DNA from: Palsa-189 sp963803735
GTDB taxonomy: Bacteria > Acidobacteriota > Terriglobia > Acidiferrales > UBA7541
Assembly (NCBI GenBank): GCA_963803735.1
Contig: CAWDNV010000012.1
Span: 62,001-126,000 of the forward strand
Length of the DNA: 64,000 nt
Reading direction: 5' to 3'
Shown here one piece after another: positions 1 through 8,619 of the stretch. Every line of letters starts with the position of its first letter. Position 1 is the first letter of the stretch. A model generated the notes under the pieces. The model did not search any database. It saw only the letters and a program-made list of their open reading frames with translations, and was not told where the DNA came from. The position numbers were made by a program, and so were the translations under genes.

Positions 1-388
1 ATCGCTCGCCAGCAATTCGCCGTTTTGTAAGCCGGAGCAAACCTGCCAAAGCCGCGGCGGCATCGCTAGAACCGCCTCCCAACCCCCTTCCCGCTGGGAT
101 GCGCTTTTGCAGAGTAATGCGCAAGCCTCCCGAAGACTTGGCCTCGCGAAGGAAAGCATCTGCAGCGCGCCAGACTAAATTCTCGCGTTGAGGCGCCGCG
201 GCCAAAGTGGGATTACCCAGGACTTGCAGCTCGATGCCGGGCCTGCGGGTGCGCTCCACGTGCAGAGTATCGTGCAGGCTTATGGATTGAAAGATCGTGC
301 GCAGTTCGTGGTAGCCATCGGGTCGACGTGCCAATACGTCAAGGCGCAAATTGACCTTGGCAAAAGCTGGGACTCGGATCGAGGGCAT
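1..388 (-). CDS. ispE: 4-diphosphocytidyl-2-C-methyl-D-erythritol kinase, partial (3' end outside window)
   Basis: IspE phosphorylates CDP-methylerythritol in the MEP isoprenoid pathway in the cytoplasm. The reverse strand opens with MPSIRVPAFAKVNLRLDVLA and continues through RRPDGYHELRTIFQ; both are typical of the N-terminus of this GHMP kinase. The ATP-binding glycine-rich motif GRGLGGGSSDAAAA lies at about residues 100-113. About 129 residues are visible and the rest lies beyond position 1. The ATG at 386-388 is 8 bases after the stop of the TPR gene, so the two are probably co-transcribed and possibly translationally coupled; no strong ribosome binding site is visible. Confidence 0.93.
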   Translation of the reverse strand, partial: MPSIRVPAFAKVNLRLDVLARRPDGYHELRTIFQSISLHDTLHVERTRRPGIELQVLGNPTLAAAPQRENLVWRAADAFLREAKSSGGLRITLQKRIPAGRGLGGGSSDAAAALAGLLRLTKRRIAGER

Positions 389-396
389 TCAGCGGG

Positions 397-2478
397 CTAA
401 CGCTGGTTCTCTGCGGTTGGAGACTTCTGCTGGGCGAGGTGGCGCTTCACGCTGTTAATCTTTTGCTCCAGCTCCGTCACCTTCTCTTCTTCGAATTCGG
501 CCGGAACAGCGCGGTGCCACTCCGCCAGGGATTTCTCCCACCATTCGACCGCAGCCTGATCGGCATGTCCGCTTTTGGCGAGAACGTCACCCAAGTGGCT
601 GAGCATGGTCGGATCATGAGAATCGCGGTTGACCGCTTTGCGGAGGAAGGTTTCCGCCTGTGTCAGATTATTCTGTTTGTAGAAGATCCAGCCCATGCTG
701 TCGAGATAGGCAGCATTGTTTGGATCCAGTTGCAGCGCGCGGCGCAGCATATCGGCCGCTTCATCCAGCCGCACGCCGCGATCGGCAAGCATATAACCGA
801 AGTAATTGAGTGCCGGCGCATTTTGAGGATTGATGGCCAGAACTCCCTTGAAAGCCTGTTCGGCCTGCTCGTATTTCTTCTGCCGCTCGTACATGCCGCC
901 AAGGAGGAAGCCCACCGTCTCTTTTTCCGAGGAATTCTGCGCGAGCTTTTCCGCCGAACGCACCGCCTTTTCCGCATCGCCGAAACGCCGGGTTTCTGTG
1001 TATACCTGGGCAAGATTGGAATAGATCTCCAGATCGCTCGGCGAGTTTTCGAGCAAGGGCTGTAGATCCTGGGCCGCCAGGTCAGGCTGTTTGTTTTCAC
1101 CGTAGAGGATCGCCTGGCTGATCAATAGTCCGCGGTCGCGCGGATGCTCGTTGAGCGCTTTGCTCGTTTCATCGAAGGCATGAGGAAGATCGCGGTTAGT
1201 GCGATAGGTATCAATGATGAGCATGCGCGCGCGAAGGTCCTCTTCCGGTCCCAGGCGGACCATTTCCTGAAACGTATTGATGGCCGCGGGATAATTTTGC
1301 TCGTCTCGATAGAGCTGTCCGAGCAATTGGTACAGGATTCCCAGCGAACGAGTCCGCGCCGGCGCGAATTCCGATTCTGCTTTCACCTCTGCAACCGCAT
1401 TCGAAAGAACGCGCACCGCTTCGTCGTAGTGCTCTTCAGCCTCGTACACGGCGGCTTCGTTGTAAATCACTTCCAAATTGCCTGGAGCCATCTTTTTGGC
1501 CACCAGAATTTGCTCTTCGGCCTTATCAAACTGACGGAGCCGCCGGTAAATCTCGGAAATTCGAAGATGATTATTGGCGCTGTCGGGCTCCAGATCCACG
1601 AGTCTCTGATATTCCGCGAGTGCATCGGCATATTTTCCGTGCTCGTACAGCGATTGGGCCAGATGCCGTCGATGTTCTGCCTGGTCCGGCTCTATGGCGA
1701 CTGCCTGCTGATAAGCTTGCTCCGATTTGGCGGGTTGTTGTATCTGCTGGTAAGCGTCGCCCAGCCGATCGTAAAGGTCCGCGCTGGGCGCATGCTGTAC
1801 AAAGGACTCCAGCAAGGAAATCGCCGCCTGCGGATTATTGTGGTCCAGCATAAGCTGCGAGAGTTGCTCGACCGCACCCTTGTTTTGTGTGTCTTTCGCC
1901 AGCAATCCGCGAAGGACCTGCTCTGCCTGATCATCCTTATTATCGAGCCGCAAGAGCCGTGCCAACCACAACGCCGATTCACCATCGGAGGGATCCAGCC
2001 GCACGATTTCGCGCAACTGGCCGGTCGCCGCAGTGATGGTCTGCTGCTGCTCGGACGAATTAGTCAGATCACCAAGGGAGCGGATGTAAATCCGGGCCAG
2101 CAAACGGCGCGCGGAAATGTCGTTGGGATTGCGGCGAATCAGGTCTTCCGCTTCGTTGATCGCCTCACGCGAGCGGTGCGCGAGAAAGTAGACTTCGGCA
2201 AGGTCCTCGCCAATTTCGGGGCTGGATGGATCAATGGCATAAGCCTTTTTGTAAAAATCGATCGCTTTGGCGGCATCTTCGGCGTGACCAGAGGACTCGA
2301 ACTCCTGTCCGTAAAGATGACCCATGGTCACGTTGTAATACGCTTGCGCGCGCTGGTCTGGGGAAAGGCTGCTCTGGGCCGTCGAGGAAGGCGCAGCTTG
2401 CGATTGATCTTGAGCCAGCGCTGCGGCCCCTGTGAGGCTACAAATTACCAACGCCACCGAAAAAAATCGCATATTCAT
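397..2478 (-). CDS. Secreted TPR-repeat protein
   Basis: A 693-residue protein with an N-terminal signal peptide (MNMRFFSVALVICSLTGAAALAQ) followed by a chain of tetratricopeptide repeats from about residue 45 to 670, with repeat signatures such as ALNYFGYMLADRG and YLDSMGWIFYKQNNLTQAE. The second half resembles the TPR proteins often found beside ispE in acidobacteria and deltaproteobacteria. It is most likely a periplasmic or outer-membrane-associated scaffold; no enzymatic domain is visible. It ends 8 bases before ispE on the same strand. The exact partner cannot be told from the sequence. Confidence 0.85.
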   Translation of the reverse strand: MNMRFFSVALVICSLTGAAALAQDQSQAAPSSTAQSSLSPDQRAQAYYNVTMGHLYGQEFESSGHAEDAAKAIDFYKKAYAIDPSSPEIGEDLAEVYFLAHRSREAINEAEDLIRRNPNDISARRLLARIYIRSLGDLTNSSEQQQTITAATGQLREIVRLDPSDGESALWLARLLRLDNKDDQAEQVLRGLLAKDTQNKGAVEQLSQLMLDHNNPQAAISLLESFVQHAPSADLYDRLGDAYQQIQQPAKSEQAYQQAVAIEPDQAEHRRHLAQSLYEHGKYADALAEYQRLVDLEPDSANNHLRISEIYRRLRQFDKAEEQILVAKKMAPGNLEVIYNEAAVYEAEEHYDEAVRVLSNAVAEVKAESEFAPARTRSLGILYQLLGQLYRDEQNYPAAINTFQEMVRLGPEEDLRARMLIIDTYRTNRDLPHAFDETSKALNEHPRDRGLLISQAILYGENKQPDLAAQDLQPLLENSPSDLEIYSNLAQVYTETRRFGDAEKAVRSAEKLAQNSSEKETVGFLLGGMYERQKKYEQAEQAFKGVLAINPQNAPALNYFGYMLADRGVRLDEAADMLRRALQLDPNNAAYLDSMGWIFYKQNNLTQAETFLRKAVNRDSHDPTMLSHLGDVLAKSGHADQAAVEWWEKSLAEWHRAVPAEFEEEKVTELEQKINSVKRHLAQQKSPTAENQR

Positions 2479-2654
2479 TGAGGCCTCAGAATTTCAATTA
2501 TCCCACGAGTTTGGAGAGAGTCATAGCACCCCAGCCACTCTTGTTTCACCCCGTTCCGCCGCTTCTTATCGGATGCTTCTTAGCTTCGCAAGGTGTCCTA
2601 TATTGTGCAGCTTGAAGTAGCTAAACGGGATGATCGAGCGCGTAGCTGGCTGCA

Positions 2655-4235
2655 CTAGTGGCGAAAGTGCCGGATGCCCGTAAACACCATTGCCATACCC
2701 AGGCGATCGGCGGCTGCAATGACTTCCGCATCGCGTACTGAACCGCCCGGCTGGATGACCGCCATAGCGCCGGCGCGCCCGGCCTCTTCCACTCCGTCTG
2801 GAAACGGAAAAAAAGCATCCGAAGCGACAGCGCTGCCTGCCAATGACTCCTGTGCTTTGAGGACGGCAATCTTCACGGAATCCACGCGGCTCATTTGGCC
2901 TGCTCCAACTCCTAGTGTCCGGCCGCCACGCGCGAAGACAATAGCGTTCGACTTCACGTGCTTCGCGACCTTCCAGCCGAATAACAGATCCCGCAGTTCC
3001 TCGCGGCTAGGTTGCCGTTTTGTAACCACTTTCAGATCCGATTCCGAGATGGTGAGCGTATCGGGTTCCTGCACCAAAACCCCGCCGGAAATTCTTTTGA
3101 GATCCCAGACTGGCCCTTTTTCTCGCGGAGCGGGCCCCATTTGCATCAGCCGAAGATTCTTTTTTCCGGCCAGCGTCGCGCGCGCTGGGGAATCATAACC
3201 GGGCGCGACAATGCATTCGACAAAAAGCTTCGACACCTCGGCAGCTGTCTCGGCGTCCACATTGCGATTGAAAGCGATCACGCCGCCAAATGCCGAAACT
3301 GGATCGCACGCTAGCGCCTGTCGATAGGCCTCCGCCAGCGTCTTCTGTTCCGCCGTGCCGCAAGGATTGTTGTGCTTCACAATGGCGCATGCAGGGTCAG
3401 CAAATTCCTGCGCCACAGACCAGGCCGCGTCCAGATCAACGAAATTGTTGTAAGAGAGGTCCTTGCCCTGGAGTTGCTGTGCCCCTGCCAAACCTGACGC
3501 GGGAAGCCCGCTCGGAACGTAGAGCGCGGCTTTCTGATGCGGATTTTCGCCATAGCGCAGTGCGGCGTGCCGAGATAATTCCAAATGCAGTTGCGCGGGG
3601 AAATCCGGCCGTTCGCCCAATGTCACCGTGCCATCCGAAACACAGAGCCGCTCGAGTTCACTGGCAATCAAGCTGTCATATCGCGCCGTCATGGCAAACG
3701 CTTTACAGGCGAGCGCCCGGCGCGTTGCCAGAGACCAATCATGGCTTTGCAAAAATTCATCAAGCAGTCGGGCGTAATCGCCCGGATCGGTGACCACGGC
3801 CACGCTCTCGAAGTTCTTCGCCGCCGAGCGCACCATTGCAGGTCCGCCGATATCGATGTTTTCGATCAGGTCTTCCGCCGAAACGCGCGGACGGGAGGCG
3901 GTGGCTTCAAAGGGGTAGAGGTTCACGACCACCAGATCGACCTGTGCAATTCCGTGTTTGCGCGTCTCGTCGCCATCTTCGGGCCGATTTCGGCGAAACA
4001 AAATTCCGCCATGTACTTTCGGATGCAAGGTTTTTACGCGGCCGCCCAGCATTTCGGGCCAGCCGGTCAGTTCCGAGACTTCTCGAACTTTCACGCCGGA
4101 TTCGCGAAGCAACTTGGCAGTGCCGCCGGTCGAGACTACTTCGACGCCCACTTGCGCGAGGGCGCGTGCGAGCTCCGCGATTCCCGTTTTGTCATGAACG
4201 CTGATCAGGGCCCGCTCGATCGGCACAAGCCACAC
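2655..4235 (-). CDS. purH: Bifunctional AICAR transformylase / IMP cyclohydrolase
   Basis: PurH catalyses the last two steps of de novo IMP synthesis. The 526-residue length is normal for the family. The N-terminal cyclohydrolase domain shows ALISVHDKTGIAELA, STGGTAKLLRESG and GRVKTLHPKVHGG. The C-terminal transformylase domain shows RYGENPHQKAALY and the catalytic Lys-His of IVKHNNPCG at about 287-288, and ends at VFTGIRHFRH. The ATG at 4235 gives a natural N-terminus. It is monocistronic here, with 177 bases to the TPR gene and 178 to the preceding small gene. Confidence 0.97.
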   Translation of the reverse strand: MWLVPIERALISVHDKTGIAELARALAQVGVEVVSTGGTAKLLRESGVKVREVSELTGWPEMLGGRVKTLHPKVHGGILFRRNRPEDGDETRKHGIAQVDLVVVNLYPFEATASRPRVSAEDLIENIDIGGPAMVRSAAKNFESVAVVTDPGDYARLLDEFLQSHDWSLATRRALACKAFAMTARYDSLIASELERLCVSDGTVTLGERPDFPAQLHLELSRHAALRYGENPHQKAALYVPSGLPASGLAGAQQLQGKDLSYNNFVDLDAAWSVAQEFADPACAIVKHNNPCGTAEQKTLAEAYRQALACDPVSAFGGVIAFNRNVDAETAAEVSKLFVECIVAPGYDSPARATLAGKKNLRLMQMGPAPREKGPVWDLKRISGGVLVQEPDTLTISESDLKVVTKRQPSREELRDLLFGWKVAKHVKSNAIVFARGGRTLGVGAGQMSRVDSVKIAVLKAQESLAGSAVASDAFFPFPDGVEEAGRAGAMAVIQPGGSVRDAEVIAAADRLGMAMVFTGIRHFRH

Positions 4236-4413
4236 TCCGCATACGCATCAAAATTAACGAAGACGAATTGTAGCGCGCCGCTGACAAATGTCATCTTTTG
4301 GGTGGACGTTTTCAACAGAGGCGACGTCGCCCTCGAAGCGATGGAATTTCCGCTCCTAGGAAGTCGCTGCTCTTAATTCTCGGGAGGGGAACTTTAAGTC
4401 GCGGGCGAGACGA

Positions 4414-5004
4414 TCAGCTTTTTACGCGAGCCTTAAGCCGCGCCTTTCCGTTTTCGATGCTGACCAAGAATTCGATTTGTTCGCCGCGCTGTTGGCGGAT
4501 TTGTTCGGATTTTTGCAGAAGGAATTTTTGGAATTTCTCGCGAGAGAGCCTGTCGACCGACTCGCCAGAATTGTGCAACGCCTCGCAAAACGCACGGTAG
4601 AGCTCATCAACCTTACTGGATTCGCGTTCCAGGTCAGAGCAAGTGACAGCTACCAGGCTCGGTGAGGGGGTGCGGCCGGACCGGGCGCGTTCGGCTTGAA
4701 TGGCTCGCGCTGCCGCGCCAAAATGCCGCTCTACAGTTCCTTCCTCGCGCTTTCGCATCCGCTTATGAAAAATTTCGCGGTATTTCGAATAAGTCTGTGT
4801 CAGATTTCCATATCGAAAGCGCTGCCCGTAATTCATCTCCGCGGCGCGATCGCCATAGCGTTTGATAATCTGCTCGATCCGCCATTCGATGTCGGCTGGC
4901 GGCCGCTTTTTGCCGCCACCGAAATATTGCTCGTACTCAATCTTGAGCTGGCGAATATCGCGCTCGAGGCGGCTCAAATCTTCGTCTGTCTGGTTTGTGG
5001 CCAT
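4414..5004 (-). CDS. MXAN_5187-type coiled-coil protein
   Basis: A 196-residue soluble, highly charged protein. The first 30 residues are a helical/coiled-coil segment (LERDIRQLKIEYEQYF). The C-terminal 60 residues, with LSREKFQKFLLQKSEQIRQQ and a final strand pair FLVSIENGKARLKARV, resemble the C-terminal domain of the Myxococcus MXAN_5187 family as I remember it. The molecular function of that domain is not established. It is divergent from selA, with 136 bases between them, and has no obvious operon partner. Confidence 0.7.
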   Translation of the reverse strand: MATNQTDEDLSRLERDIRQLKIEYEQYFGGGKKRPPADIEWRIEQIIKRYGDRAAEMNYGQRFRYGNLTQTYSKYREIFHKRMRKREEGTVERHFGAAARAIQAERARSGRTPSPSLVAVTCSDLERESSKVDELYRAFCEALHNSGESVDRLSREKFQKFLLQKSEQIRQQRGEQIEFLVSIENGKARLKARVKS

Positions 5005-5140
5005 GGCACAGAGGGAAATTCGATGCTAAGAGACCGCGCAAACTGCGTCAATCACCCCTAAGTACTGTGCTCCCTATCAGGCACGGAGGCCTTGCGCTCC
5101 TATATTGCTCTGCCTATGCGCCTTATGCTGAAATGCCCCT

Positions 5141-6577
5141 ATGAGTTCTGCAGCCGATCCCGCCCGCGATTCTCGCAGCGAACTGCTTCGAAAGATTCCG
5201 TCCGTCGACGAACTCCTTGCTTTGCCTGCGCTGGTGGAACTTGCCGCGCGGGTCAGCCGCAATCTTACTGCGGATGCCGCTCGAGCCGTCCTGCAAAGGA
5301 TTCGTGACGATATTTCGCGGAATCTTGCGAGCGCCATGCCAGAGATGCGGGCCATTGGGGTGCAGGTGGCCGATGAGGTGGCACACCTGCTTACGCTGTC
5401 GCTGCGGCCCATTATTAACGCCACAGGCGTGATTCTGCATACCAATCTTGGCCGCGCGCCGGTCGGGCAAGCCGCTATCGAGCACATCCGCGAGACGGCG
5501 GGGCAGTACACAAACCTCGAATACGACATCGCCTCGGGCGTACGGGGGCGACGCGATGTGCATACAGGCGCGCTATTGGAGCGCCTCACGGGCGCGGAGG
5601 CCTCCTGTGTTGTGAACAACAACGCGGCCGCTGTATTCGTGGCGCTGGCAGCTCTCGCGCGGGGAGGTGAAGTGATCGTGTCGCGCGGCGAGCTTATCGA
5701 GATCGGCGAATCGTTTCGTATCCCCGACATCATGGCTGAAAGCGGCGCCATTCTGCGCGAAGTGGGCACGACAAATCGCACTTCCATTGCCGACTACGAA
5801 CGCGCTATTAACGAGCGCACGCGCCTGCTGCTTCGTGTGCACCGCTCAAATTTCGCTATCGTGGGGTTTACCGCTAAACCCTCGCTGGACGAACTTGTCG
5901 AGCTCAGTCGGCGCGCGAGCATACCCCTCTATGAAGACTTGGGCTCGGGGTGCCTGGTTGATCTCGCGCCGCAGGGCTTCACTGAGCCGGTCGTAGGCGC
6001 CAGTATCAAAGCCGGAGTGGATCTGGTCTCGTTTAGCGGGGATAAATTGATGGGTGGCCCGCAGGCCGGAATTCTGGCCGGCCGACGCGAAATTATCGCC
6101 CGCGTCCGCAAGCACCCGCTCTTTCGTGCCCTGCGCGTAGATAAGCTGGTGATCGCCGCGCTTGAGGCAACTTTGCTTGCTTATCTTCGCGGCGACTTCG
6201 ACGCGCTGCCGGCATTGCAAATGATACGGGCGAGCGCCGCCGAAATCGAAAAGCGGGCGCGGAGGGTTGTGCAGGAACTGAATCCGATTCTTGCTGCAGC
6301 CCAGGCCAGGGTTGAAATCGGCGAAGGACAGTCCGTAATCGGCGGCGGCTCGACTCCGGCCGAACATCTACCCACGAGCTTGCTCCGCATCGCCAGCGCG
6401 AGATATTCAGCGGCCCAACTGGAAGAAAGATTGCGGACCGGCGCAAAGATCACGGATGTACAGCGCACGCCCGTGCTTGCGCGTGTATCCGAAGATCGGT
6501 TGGTACTCGACCTGCGCACAGTATTCCCTTCACAGGAAGAGGAGCTTACCCGCGCGCTCGCCGCCGCCTTGAACTAG
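5141..6577 (+). CDS. selA: L-seryl-tRNA(Sec) selenium transferase
   Basis: SelA converts seryl-tRNA(Sec) to selenocysteinyl-tRNA(Sec) using selenophosphate and PLP. The 478-residue length fits the family. The N-terminal helical domain begins LLRKIPSVDELLALPAL, followed by INATGVILHTNLGRAPV at about 92-108. The PLP lysine is in SFSGDKLMGGPQAG (Lys about 302). The C-terminus carries IGGGSTPAEHLPT. selB, selD and the tRNA(Sec) gene are not in the window, and I found no in-frame UGA extension of a neighbouring gene that looks like a selenoprotein. It is convergent with the aminopeptidase gene 26 bases downstream. Confidence 0.96.
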   Translation: MSSAADPARDSRSELLRKIPSVDELLALPALVELAARVSRNLTADAARAVLQRIRDDISRNLASAMPEMRAIGVQVADEVAHLLTLSLRPIINATGVILHTNLGRAPVGQAAIEHIRETAGQYTNLEYDIASGVRGRRDVHTGALLERLTGAEASCVVNNNAAAVFVALAALARGGEVIVSRGELIEIGESFRIPDIMAESGAILREVGTTNRTSIADYERAINERTRLLLRVHRSNFAIVGFTAKPSLDELVELSRRASIPLYEDLGSGCLVDLAPQGFTEPVVGASIKAGVDLVSFSGDKLMGGPQAGILAGRREIIARVRKHPLFRALRVDKLVIAALEATLLAYLRGDFDALPALQMIRASAAEIEKRARRVVQELNPILAAAQARVEIGEGQSVIGGGSTPAEHLPTSLLRIASARYSAAQLEERLRTGAKITDVQRTPVLARVSEDRLVLDLRTVFPSQEEELTRALAAALN

Positions 6578-6603
6578 CTCGCCTCTGCTCTTATATGCGG
6601 GAA

Positions 6604-7995
6604 TTAATGCTCGATTGATTTTTGGTCACGGGCAATTTTTGCTTCGGCCATGACTTTTTCGATCTCGTCGGCGCTTCGTGGGAGTCGCGCCGTGAGCAGT
6701 TTGTAGCCTGTGGGAGTAACCAGCACGTCGTCTTCGATGCGCACGCCAATTTTTTCTTCAGGAATGTAAATGCCGGGCTCATCGGTGATCACCATACCTG
6801 CTTCGAACGGGCGGTCCACGTCGCCTGCGTCGTGTACTTCCAGGCCGATGTGATGCCCCAGGCCGTGAGTGAAATACTGGCCGAGACTATGCCCGTGGCG
6901 ATCGGTTCCGTGTGTATTGATGTAGTCGTATGCGATTTTGTAGAGGCTACCAGACCCCTTGCGCATCGTCGTGCCCGGCTTGATGACTGCTAGCGCGGCA
7001 TTCTGAGCGCCAAGCACGATTTCGTAAATTTCACGCTGGCGCGGTGTGAAATGGCCGTTTGCCGGTACCGTTCGCGTGATATCTGCCGTATAACCTGAAT
7101 ATTGGCCTCCCACATCCATCAAAACAACGTCGCCATCCTGAATCAGCCCGTCGAGTTCGTTGAAATGCAAAATCGTGGAATGCAGGCCGGTGCCCACAAT
7201 TGGCGAGTAAGCTTCCGTCTCGCATCCGCCGTATGCATGAATCTCCACCATACGAGCCGCCACCTGATACTCGTACAGGCCCGGCCGGACCATACGCATC
7301 GCGGCAAGCTGCGCGTCAACGGAAAGCTCGATTGCTTTAGTGAGCAGTGCGATTTCACCCGGTGACTTGACCTGACGCATAGCACCTATTGCCGGCGTGG
7401 CATCCCGGAAAGATATTCCCGGTGCTGCTTTCGAAATCCAGTCGGACCATTCGCGCGCGTGCGGGTAGCCCGTGTCGTCCGCGTGCGCCGTCAATGTCCA
7501 AATCTCATGATAGCTTTGCGCCAAATCGGTTAGCCGCGTTTTTAGAGTCGAGAAGACTTCGACGTTGGAAAAGCCGGTCTTTTTCTGAACGTCCGTATCG
7601 GTGGGAGCCATGCGTGGGCCGTTCCACTTTTCCTCTTCTGGATTCCGTGACGGAAGAAACAAAATTTCGTTGGGCCCGTGCCAACTTTTCTCCGAGGCAC
7701 TCGCGGGCACGAGCAAAACCGCGGCTCCTTCCTCGTTGTGGCCGGTCAGGTAGTAGAAGTTGGGTTCTTGCAGGAAGACATAAGCAGGCGAGGAATTCTC
7801 ACGGCCTGTGTAGCCGAATAGCAGCACGGGCTCCTTAAGTTCGGCCGCAAGACGGGCGCGGCGTTCCGCATAGACGCTATTCGGTTCGCGTTCGCGGGCA
7901 GCAAGAGGCGCAGCGAGCAGGACCAAGACTGCGAGGCAAATCAGCGCGAACAAGCTGAAGCGAACCGTCGGGTAGGCCCCTACGGGATTACGCAT
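6604..7995 (-). CDS. pepP: Secreted Xaa-Pro aminopeptidase (M24B)
   Basis: An exported dinuclear-metal aminopeptidase that removes N-terminal residues preceding proline. A signal peptide spans about residues 1-34 (hydrophobic run LFALICLAVLVLLAAPLAA). The AMP_N-type domain (VFLQEPNFYYLTG) precedes the pita-bread M24 domain, whose five ligands sit in LMDVGGQYSGYTADITRT, HGLGHHIGLEVHD, TDEPGIYIP and GVRIEDD. Its start overlaps the end of the GNAT gene by 8 bases, so the two form an operon. A periplasmic form of this enzyme is common in acidobacteria. Confidence 0.93.
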   Translation of the reverse strand: MRNPVGAYPTVRFSLFALICLAVLVLLAAPLAAREREPNSVYAERRARLAAELKEPVLLFGYTGRENSSPAYVFLQEPNFYYLTGHNEEGAAVLLVPASASEKSWHGPNEILFLPSRNPEEEKWNGPRMAPTDTDVQKKTGFSNVEVFSTLKTRLTDLAQSYHEIWTLTAHADDTGYPHAREWSDWISKAAPGISFRDATPAIGAMRQVKSPGEIALLTKAIELSVDAQLAAMRMVRPGLYEYQVAARMVEIHAYGGCETEAYSPIVGTGLHSTILHFNELDGLIQDGDVVLMDVGGQYSGYTADITRTVPANGHFTPRQREIYEIVLGAQNAALAVIKPGTTMRKGSGSLYKIAYDYINTHGTDRHGHSLGQYFTHGLGHHIGLEVHDAGDVDRPFEAGMVITDEPGIYIPEEKIGVRIEDDVLVTPTGYKLLTARLPRSADEIEKVMAEAKIARDQKSIEH

Positions 7996-8521
7996 TGCGA
8001 TGCTCTCGGGCCGTTGCGGTTAGGCGCCCTTCTCCGGATGCCAAACGGTCCAGCGCTTCGCCCGTCAAGCGAAACGTGGTCCACTCGTCCATAGGCACGG
8101 CTCCGAGCTCCTGATAAAACTCCATGGCCTGCTCGTTCCAATTAAGTACGGACCATTCCAGCCGCCCGCAGCCGCGTTCGCGGCCGAGGCGCGCGAGCGT
8201 GAGCAGAAGCGCTTTGCCAACTCCCCGGCCGCGGAATTGATGCTCCACGAAAAGGTCCTCCACGAATATGCCGGGTTTGCCCATGAAACTCGAAAACGTA
8301 AAGGAATATACGGCGAAGCCGGCAGGTTCGCTTCCGACATAAGCGAGAATGGCTTCGGCTACGGGACGCTCACCAAAAAGCGCGGCGCGCACGTCCGATT
8401 CCGTGACGGTCGCTTCGCTGGAAATATCTCCGTATTCCGCCAATTTACGGATGAACTCGAGCACCAGCGGCGCGTCTGATTCTTTCGCAGGCCGAATTTG
8501 GAGGTCCGTGTCAGAAGGCAT
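7988..8521 (-). CDS. GNAT-family N-acetyltransferase
   Basis: A 177-residue acetyl-CoA-dependent acyltransferase. The N-terminus LQIRPAKESDAPLVLEFIRK is the usual first strand/helix of GNAT folds. The acetyl-CoA pyrophosphate loop is FRGRGVGKALL at about residues 103-113. The following GRLEWSVLNWNEQAMEFYQ and LGAVPMDEWTTFRL resemble diamine (spermidine/thialysine) N-acetyltransferases. I chose the ATG at 8521 because the extra 16 residues available upstream do not belong to the fold. It overlaps pepP by 8 bases. The substrate is not determinable; a diamine or amino acid is a guess by similarity. Confidence 0.85.
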   Translation of the reverse strand: MPSDTDLQIRPAKESDAPLVLEFIRKLAEYGDISSEATVTESDVRAALFGERPVAEAILAYVGSEPAGFAVYSFTFSSFMGKPGIFVEDLFVEHQFRGRGVGKALLLTLARLGRERGCGRLEWSVLNWNEQAMEFYQELGAVPMDEWTTFRLTGEALDRLASGEGRLTATAREHRNA

Positions 8522-8619
8522 AGCTGGATTCTCGCAAAAGGCTCGCATAGACGCCAGCGCCGCGACCACGCGCAGGCACTCCAGCTTGGGTAGAAATCGA
8601 TGGGCGGTGGGCTTGTTGT

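Noticed and set aside
1144..2481. 445-residue plus-strand open frame antisense to the TPR gene
   Set aside because: Shadow of the TPR coding strand; composition is not protein-like and no start signal is visible.
4236..4413. Possible gene in the gap before purH
   Set aside because: Only frames overlapping purH or without features; treated as an intergenic region with the purH promoter.
5005..5140. tRNA(Sec) gene next to selA
   Set aside because: No cloverleaf with a UCA anticodon or TTCGA arm found in the gap.
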